DNA from: an uncultured Odoribacter sp.
Lineage (GTDB): Bacteria; Bacteroidota; Bacteroidia; Bacteroidales; Marinifilaceae
Direction of reading: 5' to 3'
Assembly (NCBI GenBank): GCA_900544025.1
Contig: UQTM01000013.1
Location: 1 to 61,481, forward strand
Length of the DNA: 61,481 bases
Of the stretch, positions 7,278 to 15,698 are shown piece after piece (position 1 is the first letter of the stretch; every line of letters begins with the position of its first letter). Both the position numbers and the translations under genes were made by a program. Under the pieces are notes generated by a model. The model saw nothing but the letters and a program-made list of their open reading frames with translations. It was not told where the DNA came from and made no database searches.

Positions 7278-9170
7278 TCACTCCAAATAAGTATAACCAT
7301 ACAAGCCGGAACGATAATTCGACAAAAATTCGCGTCCCTCTTCCGCTGAAATAATACCTTTCTTCACCGAAGTAGTTACCCACACCTCTACCGTTCTCGC
7401 CATTTTTTTCGGGGTAAACTGAACATATTCCAACACATCGGCCACCGTTTCCCCTTCGATCACCTTATCGATCACATACTCGTCGCCTTTCATCTTGATA
7501 TGAACGGCATTGGTGTCTCCGAACAAATTATGCAGATCGCCCAGAATTTCCTGGTAAGCGCCCACAAGGAACACTCCGAGATAATAAGGTTCTTTACCGT
7601 TCAGCTCATGTACAGGCAAATGATAGGAAAAATTGCGGGTAGAAATAAAATTATCGATCTTTCCATCCGAATCGCAGGTTATGTCCTGTATCGTCGCCGA
7701 TTTTGTCGGCTGCTCGTTCAGGCGGGCAATCGGCACGATCGGAAAAATCTGGTCGATAGCCCAGGAATCGGGCAACGACTGGAACAACGAGAAATTACAG
7801 AAATATTTGTCCGGTAACATTTTGGCAATCTTCTTCAATTCGTCCGGCGCGTGTTTTGTGGCATCCGCCATTTCATACACCTCTCTGGCAATCGACCAGA
7901 AAAGACGTTCCACCTGTGCCCGGGTACGCAGATCGACCAGCCCCAGATTGAACAATCCCAAAGCATCTTCCCGGCATTGCACGGCATCGTGCCAGGTTTC
8001 CAGCAAACGGGGCTGATTCAGGTTTTCCCAAAGATCGTACAACTCTTTCACCAGCTCGTGGGCATCTTCGCCTATTTCCTCGTTTTCATTGAAAGCAGGC
8101 AGGCTTGTACTGGCCAGAGCTTCGAAAACCAGCACAGAATGATGTGCCGTCAAAGAACGCCCGGACTCCGTTATAATGTTCGGCTGCCGCAAATCGTTTT
8201 TCTCACAGGCATCCACCAAAGAGGAAATAGCGTCGTTCACATACTCCTGAATGGAATAATTCATGCTATTGCCGGAAGTCGCCGAACGCGTTCCGTCGTA
8301 ATCCACTCCGAGCCCGCCGCCGATATCCACAAAATTTATATGGTATCCCAGGTTCTGCAACTGCACATAGAACTGTGAAGCCTCTTTCAGGGCCGTTTTG
8401 ATACGCCGGATGTTCGTCACCTGGCTGCCGATATGAAAATGGATTAATTGCAGGCAATCGGCCATCTTGTTCTTTTCAAGTATATCCAGAGCATCCAGCA
8501 ATTCACTCGAATTTACCCCGAATTTGCTGACATCTCCCCCCGATTCTTCCCATTTCCCGCTACCGGAACTCGCTAATTTAATCCGGATGCCGATATTGGG
8601 GCGGATATTCATTTTCTTTGCCAGACGGGCAACGGTTTTCAACTCCATCAGCTTCTCCACCACCAAAAATATCCGTTTTCCCATTTTTTGCGCCAGCAAA
8701 GCCAGCTCTATATAACTTTCGTCCTTATAACCGTTACAGATGATCATCGCCTCATCGTCGATATCGATCGACAATACAGCGTGCAATTCCGGCTTTGAAC
8801 CGGCTTCCAGTCCGATATTGAACTTATTCCCGTGGCTGACGATTTCTTCCACCACCGGACGCATCTGATTTACCTTGATCGGATAAATGATAAAATTCTT
8901 CGCAGTATATCCGTACTCACGGGCTGCAAATTCAAAACAGTTGGATATCTTTTCGATCCGGTTATCCAAAATATCCGGAAAACGTAAAAGTACCGGGGCC
9001 TCGACATCACGCACCTGCAATTCCTCCATCAATTCCTTCAAATCGATAGAAGCGCCGCCCGGTCTCGGTGTTACTGCCACATGCCCTTTTTCGTTAATCG
9101 AAAAATAGTTCAGCCCCCAACCGTTAATATTATACAGTTCCGCTGAATCGTCAATACTCCATTTTCTCAT
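7278..9170 (-). CDS. speA: Biosynthetic arginine decarboxylase (PLP-dependent)
   Basis: The 630-residue enzyme converts arginine to agmatine and CO2. It has the expected alanine-racemase-like barrel with the PLP lysine in YPIKVNQ (K99), the glycine-rich DIGGGLGVDYDGT phosphate loop, and the C-terminal GVFLVGAYQEILGDLHNLFGD block (positions 545-565 approx.) characteristic of SpeA. Length is usual. With agmatinase upstream it makes a two-step route to putrescine. A -7 box (TAGATTTG) lies about 45 bases upstream of the start. Confidence 0.96.
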   Translation of the reverse strand: MRKWSIDDSAELYNINGWGLNYFSINEKGHVAVTPRPGGASIDLKELMEELQVRDVEAPVLLRFPDILDNRIEKISNCFEFAAREYGYTAKNFIIYPIKVNQMRPVVEEIVSHGNKFNIGLEAGSKPELHAVLSIDIDDEAMIICNGYKDESYIELALLAQKMGKRIFLVVEKLMELKTVARLAKKMNIRPNIGIRIKLASSGSGKWEESGGDVSKFGVNSSELLDALDILEKNKMADCLQLIHFHIGSQVTNIRRIKTALKEASQFYVQLQNLGYHINFVDIGGGLGVDYDGTRSATSGNSMNYSIQEYVNDAISSLVDACEKNDLRQPNIITESGRSLTAHHSVLVFEALASTSLPAFNENEEIGEDAHELVKELYDLWENLNQPRLLETWHDAVQCREDALGLFNLGLVDLRTRAQVERLFWSIAREVYEMADATKHAPDELKKIAKMLPDKYFCNFSLFQSLPDSWAIDQIFPIVPIARLNEQPTKSATIQDITCDSDGKIDNFISTRNFSYHLPVHELNGKEPYYLGVFLVGAYQEILGDLHNLFGDTNAVHIKMKGDEYVIDKVIEGETVADVLEYVQFTPKKMARTVEVWVTTSVKKGIISAEEGREFLSNYRSGLYGYTYLE

Positions 9171-9214
9171 TTCTAACTGTTGATCGTGATAATTTTAGAT
9201 TCTACAATTACGCG

Positions 9215-9222
9215 CAAATCTA
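9215..9222 (-). promoter_or_regulatory. -7 promoter element of speA
   Basis: On the minus strand TAGATTTG fits TAnnTTTG, 44 bases upstream of the speA ATG. Confidence 0.5.
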
Positions 9223-9296
9223 CGGTAATTAATTGAATATTGAAAGTTGAAGATTAAAAAATATAAGACCTAATACTCAACGAAATAAGGCGTGTG

Positions 9297-10757
9297 TTAT
9301 AGTTTTTCGATGCCTTCTATCCCGTTCCGGGACATCACCAGGCGGAAACGCTTGTACCGAAGTTGCCCATCGTATTGAAACTGAAGTAAGAAATTGATAT
9401 AATACGATTTTTCTCCATAAACGACCTCATAACCGCCGTCGGCTGTGGGAACTGCCAGCGGCACTTCGGGACTGTCCATTTTCTGTATGAAATTCGACAC
9501 ATTGAAACGCAATATATCGTTGATTCCCGCAATATCGTATTGATTGTTTTCGTCAAGGGCTTCCCCGTCGATCCGCACCAGCTTCCGGTAAAGAATAATC
9601 CTTTCCTCCGTATTCCGGTTGTCGGCCTCCAGCAAATCGGAGCGGTCACGCATATCCATCACCTCGTCCGGCACACGATCTTCGGTAATGAAATCGACAC
9701 CTTCTTTCATCCACCCCACCGGATTCTCCTTTATACTGATGGTCGTTTTATTGTCGAAATATTTCTTCGCCAACCGGTGTACGAAATAATAGCGGGTAAG
9801 CTCTTTTATCCTGTCTTTCAACATATAGCTCACGACCAGGGCGACAAACAGAGGGATCGTGAAATTACCGTATTTTTGCTGAAAAGAAAAAGCGATCGTC
9901 GTGGCAAATATCATGGAAAGCCCCGCAGCGATACTATAATAAACCTGTTCCGCCATTCTGCCGTCCTTCTTTTTGTTCGCATTCAGGATCAGGTAACTCT
10001 CCGCATACTTCCTCAACAGGTGGGTGCGGAAAATCATACCCCGGTTTTTATCGGGACTGTCTTTCTTCATCATTTGAAAACCCACCGCTTCCTTGTAAGT
10101 AATCTCCCGCTGTATCAATCCCATAAGCAACGGCTGTATTTCCTCGAAATCGGCGGCACATTTTTCCCGGATCAACTGTAAAAAACGGTAAGTCTGGAAC
10201 TCGATCTGATTCGTTAAAAACTCATCCCCGAAATTAAAATAAATCATAGCCTGCGCTTCGACTGCAGAATCGTGAAGGATTTCTTTCAATCCCCGATATT
10301 TTGAAATGATCTTTTCAATCCGGCCGACATACGTCTTTACCAAATCCACCCGGTTCGCATTCTCCCGGTTTTTAACCACACTATTTACCTCTCTCCGCAT
10401 GGCACTCCTGACGATAGAGATAAACATCTTGATCTGGTACTCGTAGTCCGTCAGGTTTTCTTTCGTAGGTTCTACGACCAACTCATTGAAAGCCCCTTCC
10501 AGAAACATAAAAGGCAACGACAACTCGTCCGCCACCCCTTTTAACGTATAGATCGGAGTAATCAGCCGGACATTGGATTTTACGTCCCGGTAAAATTGAT
10601 TCTTGGTGTATGAAAAAGAATTTATATCCAATTCATTGGGCACAAAAATCCACGTATTCGTCATAAAATCGTTTATCTTCGAATCCTTACGGACCATATA
10701 CCCGATTTTAAACTCCACCGAAAAACGGTCATGAATGCGTACCTGAATATCTATCAT
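9297..10757 (-). CDS. Unrecognised membrane protein with two central helices
   Basis: I do not recognise this 486-residue protein. Its N-terminal 270 residues are hydrophilic and mixed alpha/beta, with charged helices around residues 105-165 and 180-260. Two hydrophobic helices follow (about 273-293 and 299-315) separated by only five residues, then a charged KDRIKEL and a soluble C-terminal domain of about 165 residues. There is no signal peptide or catalytic motif that I can name. Both long domains are likely on the same side, probably cytoplasmic, joined by a membrane hairpin. It follows speA's promoter region and precedes tRNA-Pro on the same strand. Confidence 0.75.
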   Translation of the reverse strand: MIDIQVRIHDRFSVEFKIGYMVRKDSKINDFMTNTWIFVPNELDINSFSYTKNQFYRDVKSNVRLITPIYTLKGVADELSLPFMFLEGAFNELVVEPTKENLTDYEYQIKMFISIVRSAMRREVNSVVKNRENANRVDLVKTYVGRIEKIISKYRGLKEILHDSAVEAQAMIYFNFGDEFLTNQIEFQTYRFLQLIREKCAADFEEIQPLLMGLIQREITYKEAVGFQMMKKDSPDKNRGMIFRTHLLRKYAESYLILNANKKKDGRMAEQVYYSIAAGLSMIFATTIAFSFQQKYGNFTIPLFVALVVSYMLKDRIKELTRYYFVHRLAKKYFDNKTTISIKENPVGWMKEGVDFITEDRVPDEVMDMRDRSDLLEADNRNTEERIILYRKLVRIDGEALDENNQYDIAGINDILRFNVSNFIQKMDSPEVPLAVPTADGGYEVVYGEKSYYINFLLQFQYDGQLRYKRFRLVMSRNGIEGIEKL

Positions 10758-10828
10758 GCTAACTCATAATAATCTGTCGCAAACAAATATACGATATTAT
10801 TCGTTGTAAAATATACCGGAAAGAAAAA

Positions 10829-10854
10829 AAACGCCCCGGTATTCCGAAGCGTTT
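10829..10854 (-). terminator. Terminator of tRNA-Pro
   Basis: AAACGC (10829-10834) pairs with GCGTTT (10849-10854), with an inner CGG/CCG stem and a TATT loop. On the minus strand it is followed by seven T residues, directly after the tRNA. Confidence 0.75.
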
Positions 10855-10863
10855 ATCATGCTG

Positions 10864-10936
10864 TCGAGATGACTGGACTTGAACCAGCGGCCTCCACGTC
10901 CCGAACGTGGCGCGCTACCAACTGCGCTACATCTCG
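10864..10936 (-). tRNA. tRNA-Pro (anticodon CGG)
   Basis: The minus strand folds into a full cloverleaf. The acceptor arm pairs CGAGATG with CATCTCG, the D arm is GCGC...GCGC, the anticodon stem is CCACG/CGTGG around the loop TTCGGGA (anticodon CGG, reading CCG), and the T arm is CTGG-TTCAAGT-CCAG. The 3' CCA is not encoded. It is divergent from rbfA. Confidence 0.93.
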
Positions 10937-10946
10937 TTTGCGGTTG

Positions 10947-10954
10947 CAAATGTA
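10947..10954 (-). promoter_or_regulatory. -7 promoter element of tRNA-Pro
   Basis: TACATTTG on the minus strand fits TAnnTTTG and lies 10 bases upstream of the tRNA 5' end. Confidence 0.6.
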
Positions 10955-10976
10955 ATAAAAGTATAGATTAAAATGC

Positions 10977-10984
10977 TATATTTG
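10977..10984 (+). promoter_or_regulatory. -7 promoter element of rbfA
   Basis: TATATTTG fits TAnnTTTG, 32 bases before the rbfA ATG, and is back-to-back with the tRNA-Pro promoter. Confidence 0.6.
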
Positions 10985-11016
10985 CTGAAAAAAATTTCAC
11001 TTACAATATTAAAACT

Positions 11017-11352
11017 ATGGATTCGATCAGACAAAATAAAGTGGCAAGACTGATACAGAGAGATTTGAGCGAGATGTTCCAGCACGAATGCAAGGAATAT
11101 GCGGCAGGAGCCATGCTATCCATCACAACGGTAAGGGTTAGCCCGGATCTGTCCTATGCTAAAATTTATGTCAGCGTTTTCCCTTCCGAACTTTCCGATT
11201 CGGTCATAAAAAGTTTAGAAGATAACAATAAGAATATCCGTTTTATTTTAGGCAGAAAAGTGGGGAAACAGATGCGGATCATTCCGGAACTGCGCTTCTT
11301 TATCGACGATAGCCTCGACTATATCGAAAAGATAGACGGGCTTTTAAAATAA
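11017..11352 (+). CDS. rbfA: Ribosome-binding factor A
   Basis: The 111-residue protein has the RbfA KH-like fold: RQNKVARLIQRDLSEMFQ at the start, the VRVSPDLSYAKIYVSVFP strand, and the C-terminal RIIPELRFFIDDSLDYIEKI, a family hallmark. It aids late maturation of the 30S subunit and the 5' end of 16S rRNA. An FtsX-type permease gene starts 21 bases downstream, so the two are probably one transcript. Confidence 0.95.
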   Translation: MDSIRQNKVARLIQRDLSEMFQHECKEYAAGAMLSITTVRVSPDLSYAKIYVSVFPSELSDSVIKSLEDNNKNIRFILGRKVGKQMRIIPELRFFIDDSLDYIEKIDGLLK

Positions 11353-11373
11353 TCCCTGTTCACCCCTGTTGTT

Positions 11374-12582
11374 ATGCGGCTTCCGTTTTTCATCGCAAAG
11401 CGTTACCTGTTTTCCAAAAAGAAACAAAACGCGATCAATATCATCTCAGGAATTAGCATCGTCGGAGTGACCGTAGGCACAACCGCCCTGATCGTCGTGC
11501 TATCGGTTTTCAACGGGATCAGCTTATTCCTGGAACAGATTACGGACAGCCTCACCCCCGATCTGGTAATTTCTCCGGCAAGCGGAAAATATACGACATT
11601 CGACAGCACGGTGTATGAATACCTCGGTAAAAACGGAGACATCGCTTACTTCAACGATATCGTGGAAGAAAAGGCTCTCGTTAAATATGGAGAGAAATTC
11701 GCTCCGGTGGTCGTGAAAGGGGTGACCGAAGATTTTGCCGTCAAAACCCATTTGGAAGATAACATCGTACAGGGAAGTTTCAGGCTGAACGACCATGGCT
11801 GTTATAAATCGGTCGTCGGTTACGGGCTGGCAGCCGAACTGGGGATCGGATTGAATTTTCTGACTCCGATGGTCTTTTACTATCCCGACAAAAATTCCTC
11901 CTCTGCCCTCTCCGCTTTAAATTCGGAGCATCTTTATCCGTCGGGCTTTTTCTCCTCGCAACAGGATATCGACGGAAAATACGTACTGACCGATATAAAA
12001 TTCGCTCAGGGACTATTCCACATCGACGATCAAGTCTCGAAAATAGAAATCAAGCTTAAAAACATCGAACGGTTGCCCCAGGTAAAAACCGGGTTGAAAT
12101 CCCTGACCGGTAATAATTATAAAGTAGAGGATAAATACGAATTAAACCGTTCTTATTATGCCATGATGAGATCAGAGAAATTGGCTGTTTTCCTGATACT
12201 GCTTTTCATCCTGCTGATTGCCTCCTTCAATATCATCGGGTCGATCTCTATGCTGATTCTGGATAAAAAAGACGATCTGGCCACCTATAAGGCTCTGGGC
12301 ATGACACAGAAAAAAATCATTTCTATTTTCCAGACAGAGGGACGGCTCATCACCGGACTGGGAGCTTTTACCGGATTGGTTTTAGGCACCGCTCTTTGCC
12401 TTTTGCAAGAAAAATTCGGTTTTATAACTTTAGGGGATAGCGGTAGTTACGTAGTCGATGCCTACCCGGTGAAGTTGGTTTTCAGTGATATGGCATGGAT
12501 TATGATTACCGTGATATTGATCGGCTACATTGCCTCCTATTTCCCCGTGAGGTATTTGGTCAAAAAATTAACCGGAAAATAA
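11374..12582 (+). CDS. FtsX-like ABC transporter permease (LolC/LolE-like)
   Basis: The 402-residue protein begins RLPFFIAKRYLFSKKKQNAI, typical of LolC/E permeases. It has one N-terminal membrane helix (about residues 22-48), a large periplasmic domain (about 49-270) and three C-terminal helices with the MTQKKIISIFQTEG coupling segment. In Bacteroidota such proteins lie beside rbfA and are thought to work with a LolD-type ATPase in outer-membrane lipoprotein release. No ATPase gene is adjacent, so the partner must be elsewhere. Confidence 0.85.
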   Translation: MRLPFFIAKRYLFSKKKQNAINIISGISIVGVTVGTTALIVVLSVFNGISLFLEQITDSLTPDLVISPASGKYTTFDSTVYEYLGKNGDIAYFNDIVEEKALVKYGEKFAPVVVKGVTEDFAVKTHLEDNIVQGSFRLNDHGCYKSVVGYGLAAELGIGLNFLTPMVFYYPDKNSSSALSALNSEHLYPSGFFSSQQDIDGKYVLTDIKFAQGLFHIDDQVSKIEIKLKNIERLPQVKTGLKSLTGNNYKVEDKYELNRSYYAMMRSEKLAVFLILLFILLIASFNIIGSISMLILDKKDDLATYKALGMTQKKIISIFQTEGRLITGLGAFTGLVLGTALCLLQEKFGFITLGDSGSYVVDAYPVKLVFSDMAWIMITVILIGYIASYFPVRYLVKKLTGK

Positions 12583-12660
12583 CATTATCTTTAACCGATT
12601 GTTTTGTTCGTTCATACATCAAAAAAATAAAATTCAGTATAATCTATAAATCACAGAGCT

Positions 12661-13473
12661 ATGAAAAAATGGATTATAGGACTTACAGCACTATTGTTAT
12701 CTGCCGGTAGTTTCGCCCAGGAAAAAGAAGTGACGGCATTGATCGAAACCAATATGGGAAACATGAAAGTTAAGTTGTATAACGACACCCCCTTGCACCG
12801 GGATAATTTCATCCGGTTAGCTAAAGCGGGGCATTACGACGGAACACTGTTTTACCGGGCGATTAAAAACTTTATCATTCAGGGCGGTTCTTCGGACAGT
12901 AAGAACGCCATTCGCGGACAAGCCATCGGCTACGGCAAACCCATCGTGATTGACGCAGAGATCAAAAAAGAACACTATCATAAAAAAGGCGCACTGGCCG
13001 CCCCCCGTCAGCCCAACCGGGAAAATTTCTTTAAGGAATCGGACATTTCCCAGTTCTATATCGTACAGGGACGGGTATATCCCGAAAAAGAACTCGAACT
13101 TATCGAAAAACAAGTGAATATTCCCATCAGGAGGGCTATCGAAAAGAAATATTACACTCCTGAAAAGAAAGTGATTCTGGACACCCTCCGCAAGCAGAAA
13201 AAAGTGGCGGAATTCCGGGCTATCGCTAACAAGATCAAAGAAGACATTGCAACGGACTGGGAGCTGAATACGGATAAAATTTACATGCCCGACGATAAAA
13301 AAGAAGCGTACAGCACCATAGGAGGGGTACACCATCTGGATAAAGAATATACGGTATTCGGGGAAGTGATCGAAGGACTGGAAGTAATCGATAAAATTGC
13401 AGCCATTCCAACCGATAAAAACGACCGCCCGGTGAACGACGTTCGGATAAAAGTAAAAATACTGAGCGAATAA
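12661..13473 (+). CDS. Secreted cyclophilin-type peptidyl-prolyl isomerase
   Basis: The 270-residue protein has a signal peptide ending in AGSFAQE and a cyclophilin domain with ETNMGNMKVKLYNDTPLHR, FYRAIKNFIIQGG and YTVFGEVIEGLEVIDKIA. The catalytic Arg and Gln are present (R in FYRAI, Q in IIQGG). Between SQFYIVQG and the GGVHHLD segment is a charged helical insertion of about 65 residues that ordinary cyclophilins lack. Two paralogues lie at 46460-48100. It probably helps fold envelope proteins in the periplasm. VanZ follows 12 bases downstream. Confidence 0.9.
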   Translation: MKKWIIGLTALLLSAGSFAQEKEVTALIETNMGNMKVKLYNDTPLHRDNFIRLAKAGHYDGTLFYRAIKNFIIQGGSSDSKNAIRGQAIGYGKPIVIDAEIKKEHYHKKGALAAPRQPNRENFFKESDISQFYIVQGRVYPEKELELIEKQVNIPIRRAIEKKYYTPEKKVILDTLRKQKKVAEFRAIANKIKEDIATDWELNTDKIYMPDDKKEAYSTIGGVHHLDKEYTVFGEVIEGLEVIDKIAAIPTDKNDRPVNDVRIKVKILSE

Positions 13474-13485
13474 CGATCGTAGCCT

Positions 13486-13899
13486 ATGCTGAAAAGGGAC
13501 AAGAAATACCTGCTTACATTAACCGGATTGAATATCATTTGGATATTCGTCATTTTTGCCCTTTGCGCAATGCCTTCCCAGGATATTCCCGATCCCGGTA
13601 TCGATATCCCCCATTTGGATAAAGTGGTACATTTCGGTATGTTTTTCATCATGTCGCTATTGATCTGTTACAGATATGAACGTCCCTGCCTGAAAAGGAT
13701 TTACGGAATCGCTATCGGTTTTTCGTTCTTATATGGCGGCCTGATCGAAATTCTGCAACACTACTTTTTCAACCGGGGCGGTGATGTCTGGGATTTACTG
13801 GCCGATGTGGCGGGAGGCGTAACAGGTTGCCTGTTGTTCCCCACAGCGAAAAAAATAGAAGCCCGCTTCCTGCATAAGAAACGGGCTTCCTCAAAATAA
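13486..13899 (+). CDS. VanZ-family membrane protein
   Basis: The 137-residue protein has three to four membrane segments and the VanZ signatures LCAMPSQDIP, LDKVVHFGMFFIMSLLI and GGLIEILQHYF...GDVWDLLADVAGG. The family is named for a teicoplanin-resistance protein but most members, like this, have no known role; it is not evidence of resistance. Its 3' end contains a hairpin that works as terminator for the opposing GH31 gene. Confidence 0.85.
   Translation: MLKRDKKYLLTLTGLNIIWIFVIFALCAMPSQDIPDPGIDIPHLDKVVHFGMFFIMSLLICYRYERPCLKRIYGIAIGFSFLYGGLIEILQHYFFNRGGDVWDLLADVAGGVTGCLLFPTAKKIEARFLHKKRASSK
13849..13889 (-). terminator. Intrinsic terminator of GH31 gene, inside vanZ
   Basis: GAAGCCCG (13858-13865) pairs with CGGGCTTC (13882-13889). 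On the minus strand the stem is followed after two bases by seven T residues (13849-13855), a canonical terminator. It lies wholly within the last codons of the convergent VanZ gene. Confidence 0.75.
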
Positions 13900-13912
13900 G
13901 ACGATTACTTCA

Positions 13913-15502
13913 TTATCTGATCTTTTCAAAATAAGGCAACCTTTCCAATCCGGCTGTGACGGTAATCACTTTGCCACCCGACCAGATCTTACCGAGATCG
14001 TCCCGCCATTTTCCTTTGGGCAATTTCACCTGACGCGTATTTTCAGGAGTGACGATCGGGGCTACAAGATACTTGTCGCCCAGCATAAACTGGTCTTTGC
14101 AAAGAGCGAATCCCTGACCGGGGAACATATATTCCATGTGTCTTATAATCGGTTCGCCCGTTTTAGCCGACTGACGGGCACACGCTAAGATATAAGCGCC
14201 TTTTTTAGCATGCAGGCGCGCCATATCCGCACAAATTTTATTGTTTTCAGGGCTAAGGATACGCCACGGCGCAACCGAAAACTGCATCATCGGCATCAGT
14301 GCATGAGTTTGTGCCGAGCGGACAATCAAAGGCTCGTCGAATTTTTTCACATTCAGGAATGCCGCAAATTGTCCTCCCCCCACCATATCGGGGCAGGTGT
14401 ACGCATATCCCAGCAGTCCGGCAGCGACCATGTCGGGAATCAGCAGGCTGACTGCCCGCCAGGAATAATTTTTATCCCCTAAGCGCTGCACTAAAGGCTG
14501 TCCGCCCATCTTCCAGCAAGCCCGGTATTCGTTAAACGGAAACTGTAAACCGATTTCCGCCCATTTCTGGCAATGATCTACGGTCTTCGCTCCTTTTACA
14601 TAACTGTCGAAAGCCACCGGAGCATAATACATCACATCTCCGGCATCGAACTTGAAACCGTCTATGCCATATCTTTCTTGGGCTTCTTTCAATTTCGCCA
14701 CATAATGGTCGAAAGCCGCCGGATTCGTTAAATCGTAACAGGCACTATAACCGTTCCACCAATAAAACAGGGCGGGCGCTCCCGAATCTTTGCGCTTCAT
14801 CAGGTAGCCTTTCGATTGCAATTCCCGAAATTCAGGACTATCCGGACTGACAAACGGACATACCCATACCATGATCTTAAATCCCTTCGCATGTAATCGG
14901 TCGATCATCCCTTTAGCATCCGGAAACTTATCCGGCTTAAATTCGAAATTCCCGTAATATTTTTGCCAATTATCGTCCACCATCAGCACTCCGGCGGGAA
15001 ATCCGTTTTTAAGAATGTTATCGGCATAATTTAAAATGTCTTTCTGATTCTGATTATACATCAGTTCGATCCAGGTATTATACTGGGGCATTGAAAATAA
15101 AAGAGAATCGGGCAGCGTTCCCGTAGGCGGGAAATGTTTGTGACAAGCGGCCAGATAAGCCTCGCGTAAGGTGGTTCCCGCCTTTGTCACCTCGATATTC
15201 TGTGTTTCCGATTTGATTTCGATAGCGTTATCGGTAATCCGGAAGCGGAAAGGTTCGTCACTCCAGATATAGCGTCCCTTATCGGAAACAAAAAGAGGCA
15301 CGCCCTGATTATTGAAATTCTGAGTTTCCAGATTAAATTCATTGGTCGGTTTCAGGTAAGGCATCTGCGATCCCTGGGCAACAAAAGCCCCCCACCAATT
15401 TTCATCTTTTAAAAAAGGAATCTCTTTTTTTGTGGAAGTTTGTCCGGTTGCCGCCAGTCCGCAGAAAAACAGCAAACTCCATAAAATGGTCTTTTTTATC
15501 AT
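13913..15502 (-). CDS. Glycoside hydrolase family 31, secreted
   Basis: The 529-residue protein has a signal peptide (to about residue 20, ending ATGQT) and a GH31 catalytic barrel. LMVDDNWQKYYGNFEF, KGFKIMVWVCPFVSPDS and DGFKFDAGDV (nucleophile D286) are GH31 hallmarks, and CPDMVGGGQF corresponds to the acid/base region. The protein is short for the family and lacks a large N-terminal sandwich, resembling the MYORG/YihQ-like subgroup. Likely activity is an alpha-glycosidase such as alpha-glucosidase or alpha-galactosidase; the substrate is unknown. No SusC/D pair is adjacent. Confidence 0.88.
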   Translation of the reverse strand: MIKKTILWSLLFFCGLAATGQTSTKKEIPFLKDENWWGAFVAQGSQMPYLKPTNEFNLETQNFNNQGVPLFVSDKGRYIWSDEPFRFRITDNAIEIKSETQNIEVTKAGTTLREAYLAACHKHFPPTGTLPDSLLFSMPQYNTWIELMYNQNQKDILNYADNILKNGFPAGVLMVDDNWQKYYGNFEFKPDKFPDAKGMIDRLHAKGFKIMVWVCPFVSPDSPEFRELQSKGYLMKRKDSGAPALFYWWNGYSACYDLTNPAAFDHYVAKLKEAQERYGIDGFKFDAGDVMYYAPVAFDSYVKGAKTVDHCQKWAEIGLQFPFNEYRACWKMGGQPLVQRLGDKNYSWRAVSLLIPDMVAAGLLGYAYTCPDMVGGGQFAAFLNVKKFDEPLIVRSAQTHALMPMMQFSVAPWRILSPENNKICADMARLHAKKGAYILACARQSAKTGEPIIRHMEYMFPGQGFALCKDQFMLGDKYLVAPIVTPENTRQVKLPKGKWRDDLGKIWSGGKVITVTAGLERLPYFEKIR

Positions 15503-15662
15503 ACTTATACATTTATTAATTGTACATTTTCAACCTCTTTACCCCCGATTGTACGTCAAAGTGCTTTATATCAGAAAACTAACAGATAGATTTCAAGGAG
15601 TAATTTTAATATGCCATCTCTGCAAACATAATCAAAAAAGTTTTTTTACAAATCATTTTTTT

Positions 15663-15670
15663 TAACTTTG
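15663..15670 (+). promoter_or_regulatory. -7 promoter element of pheS
   Basis: TAACTTTG fits TAnnTTTG, 28 bases before the ATG. Between them is an AGGAG Shine-Dalgarno (15689-15693), which is unusually strong for this phylum. Confidence 0.6.
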
Positions 15671-15698
15671 TGACCTTGATAACCAATTAGGAGAAGCA

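Noticed and set aside
13486..13899. VanZ gene as a glycopeptide resistance gene
   Set aside because: It belongs to the broad VanZ-like membrane family; no van cluster is present.
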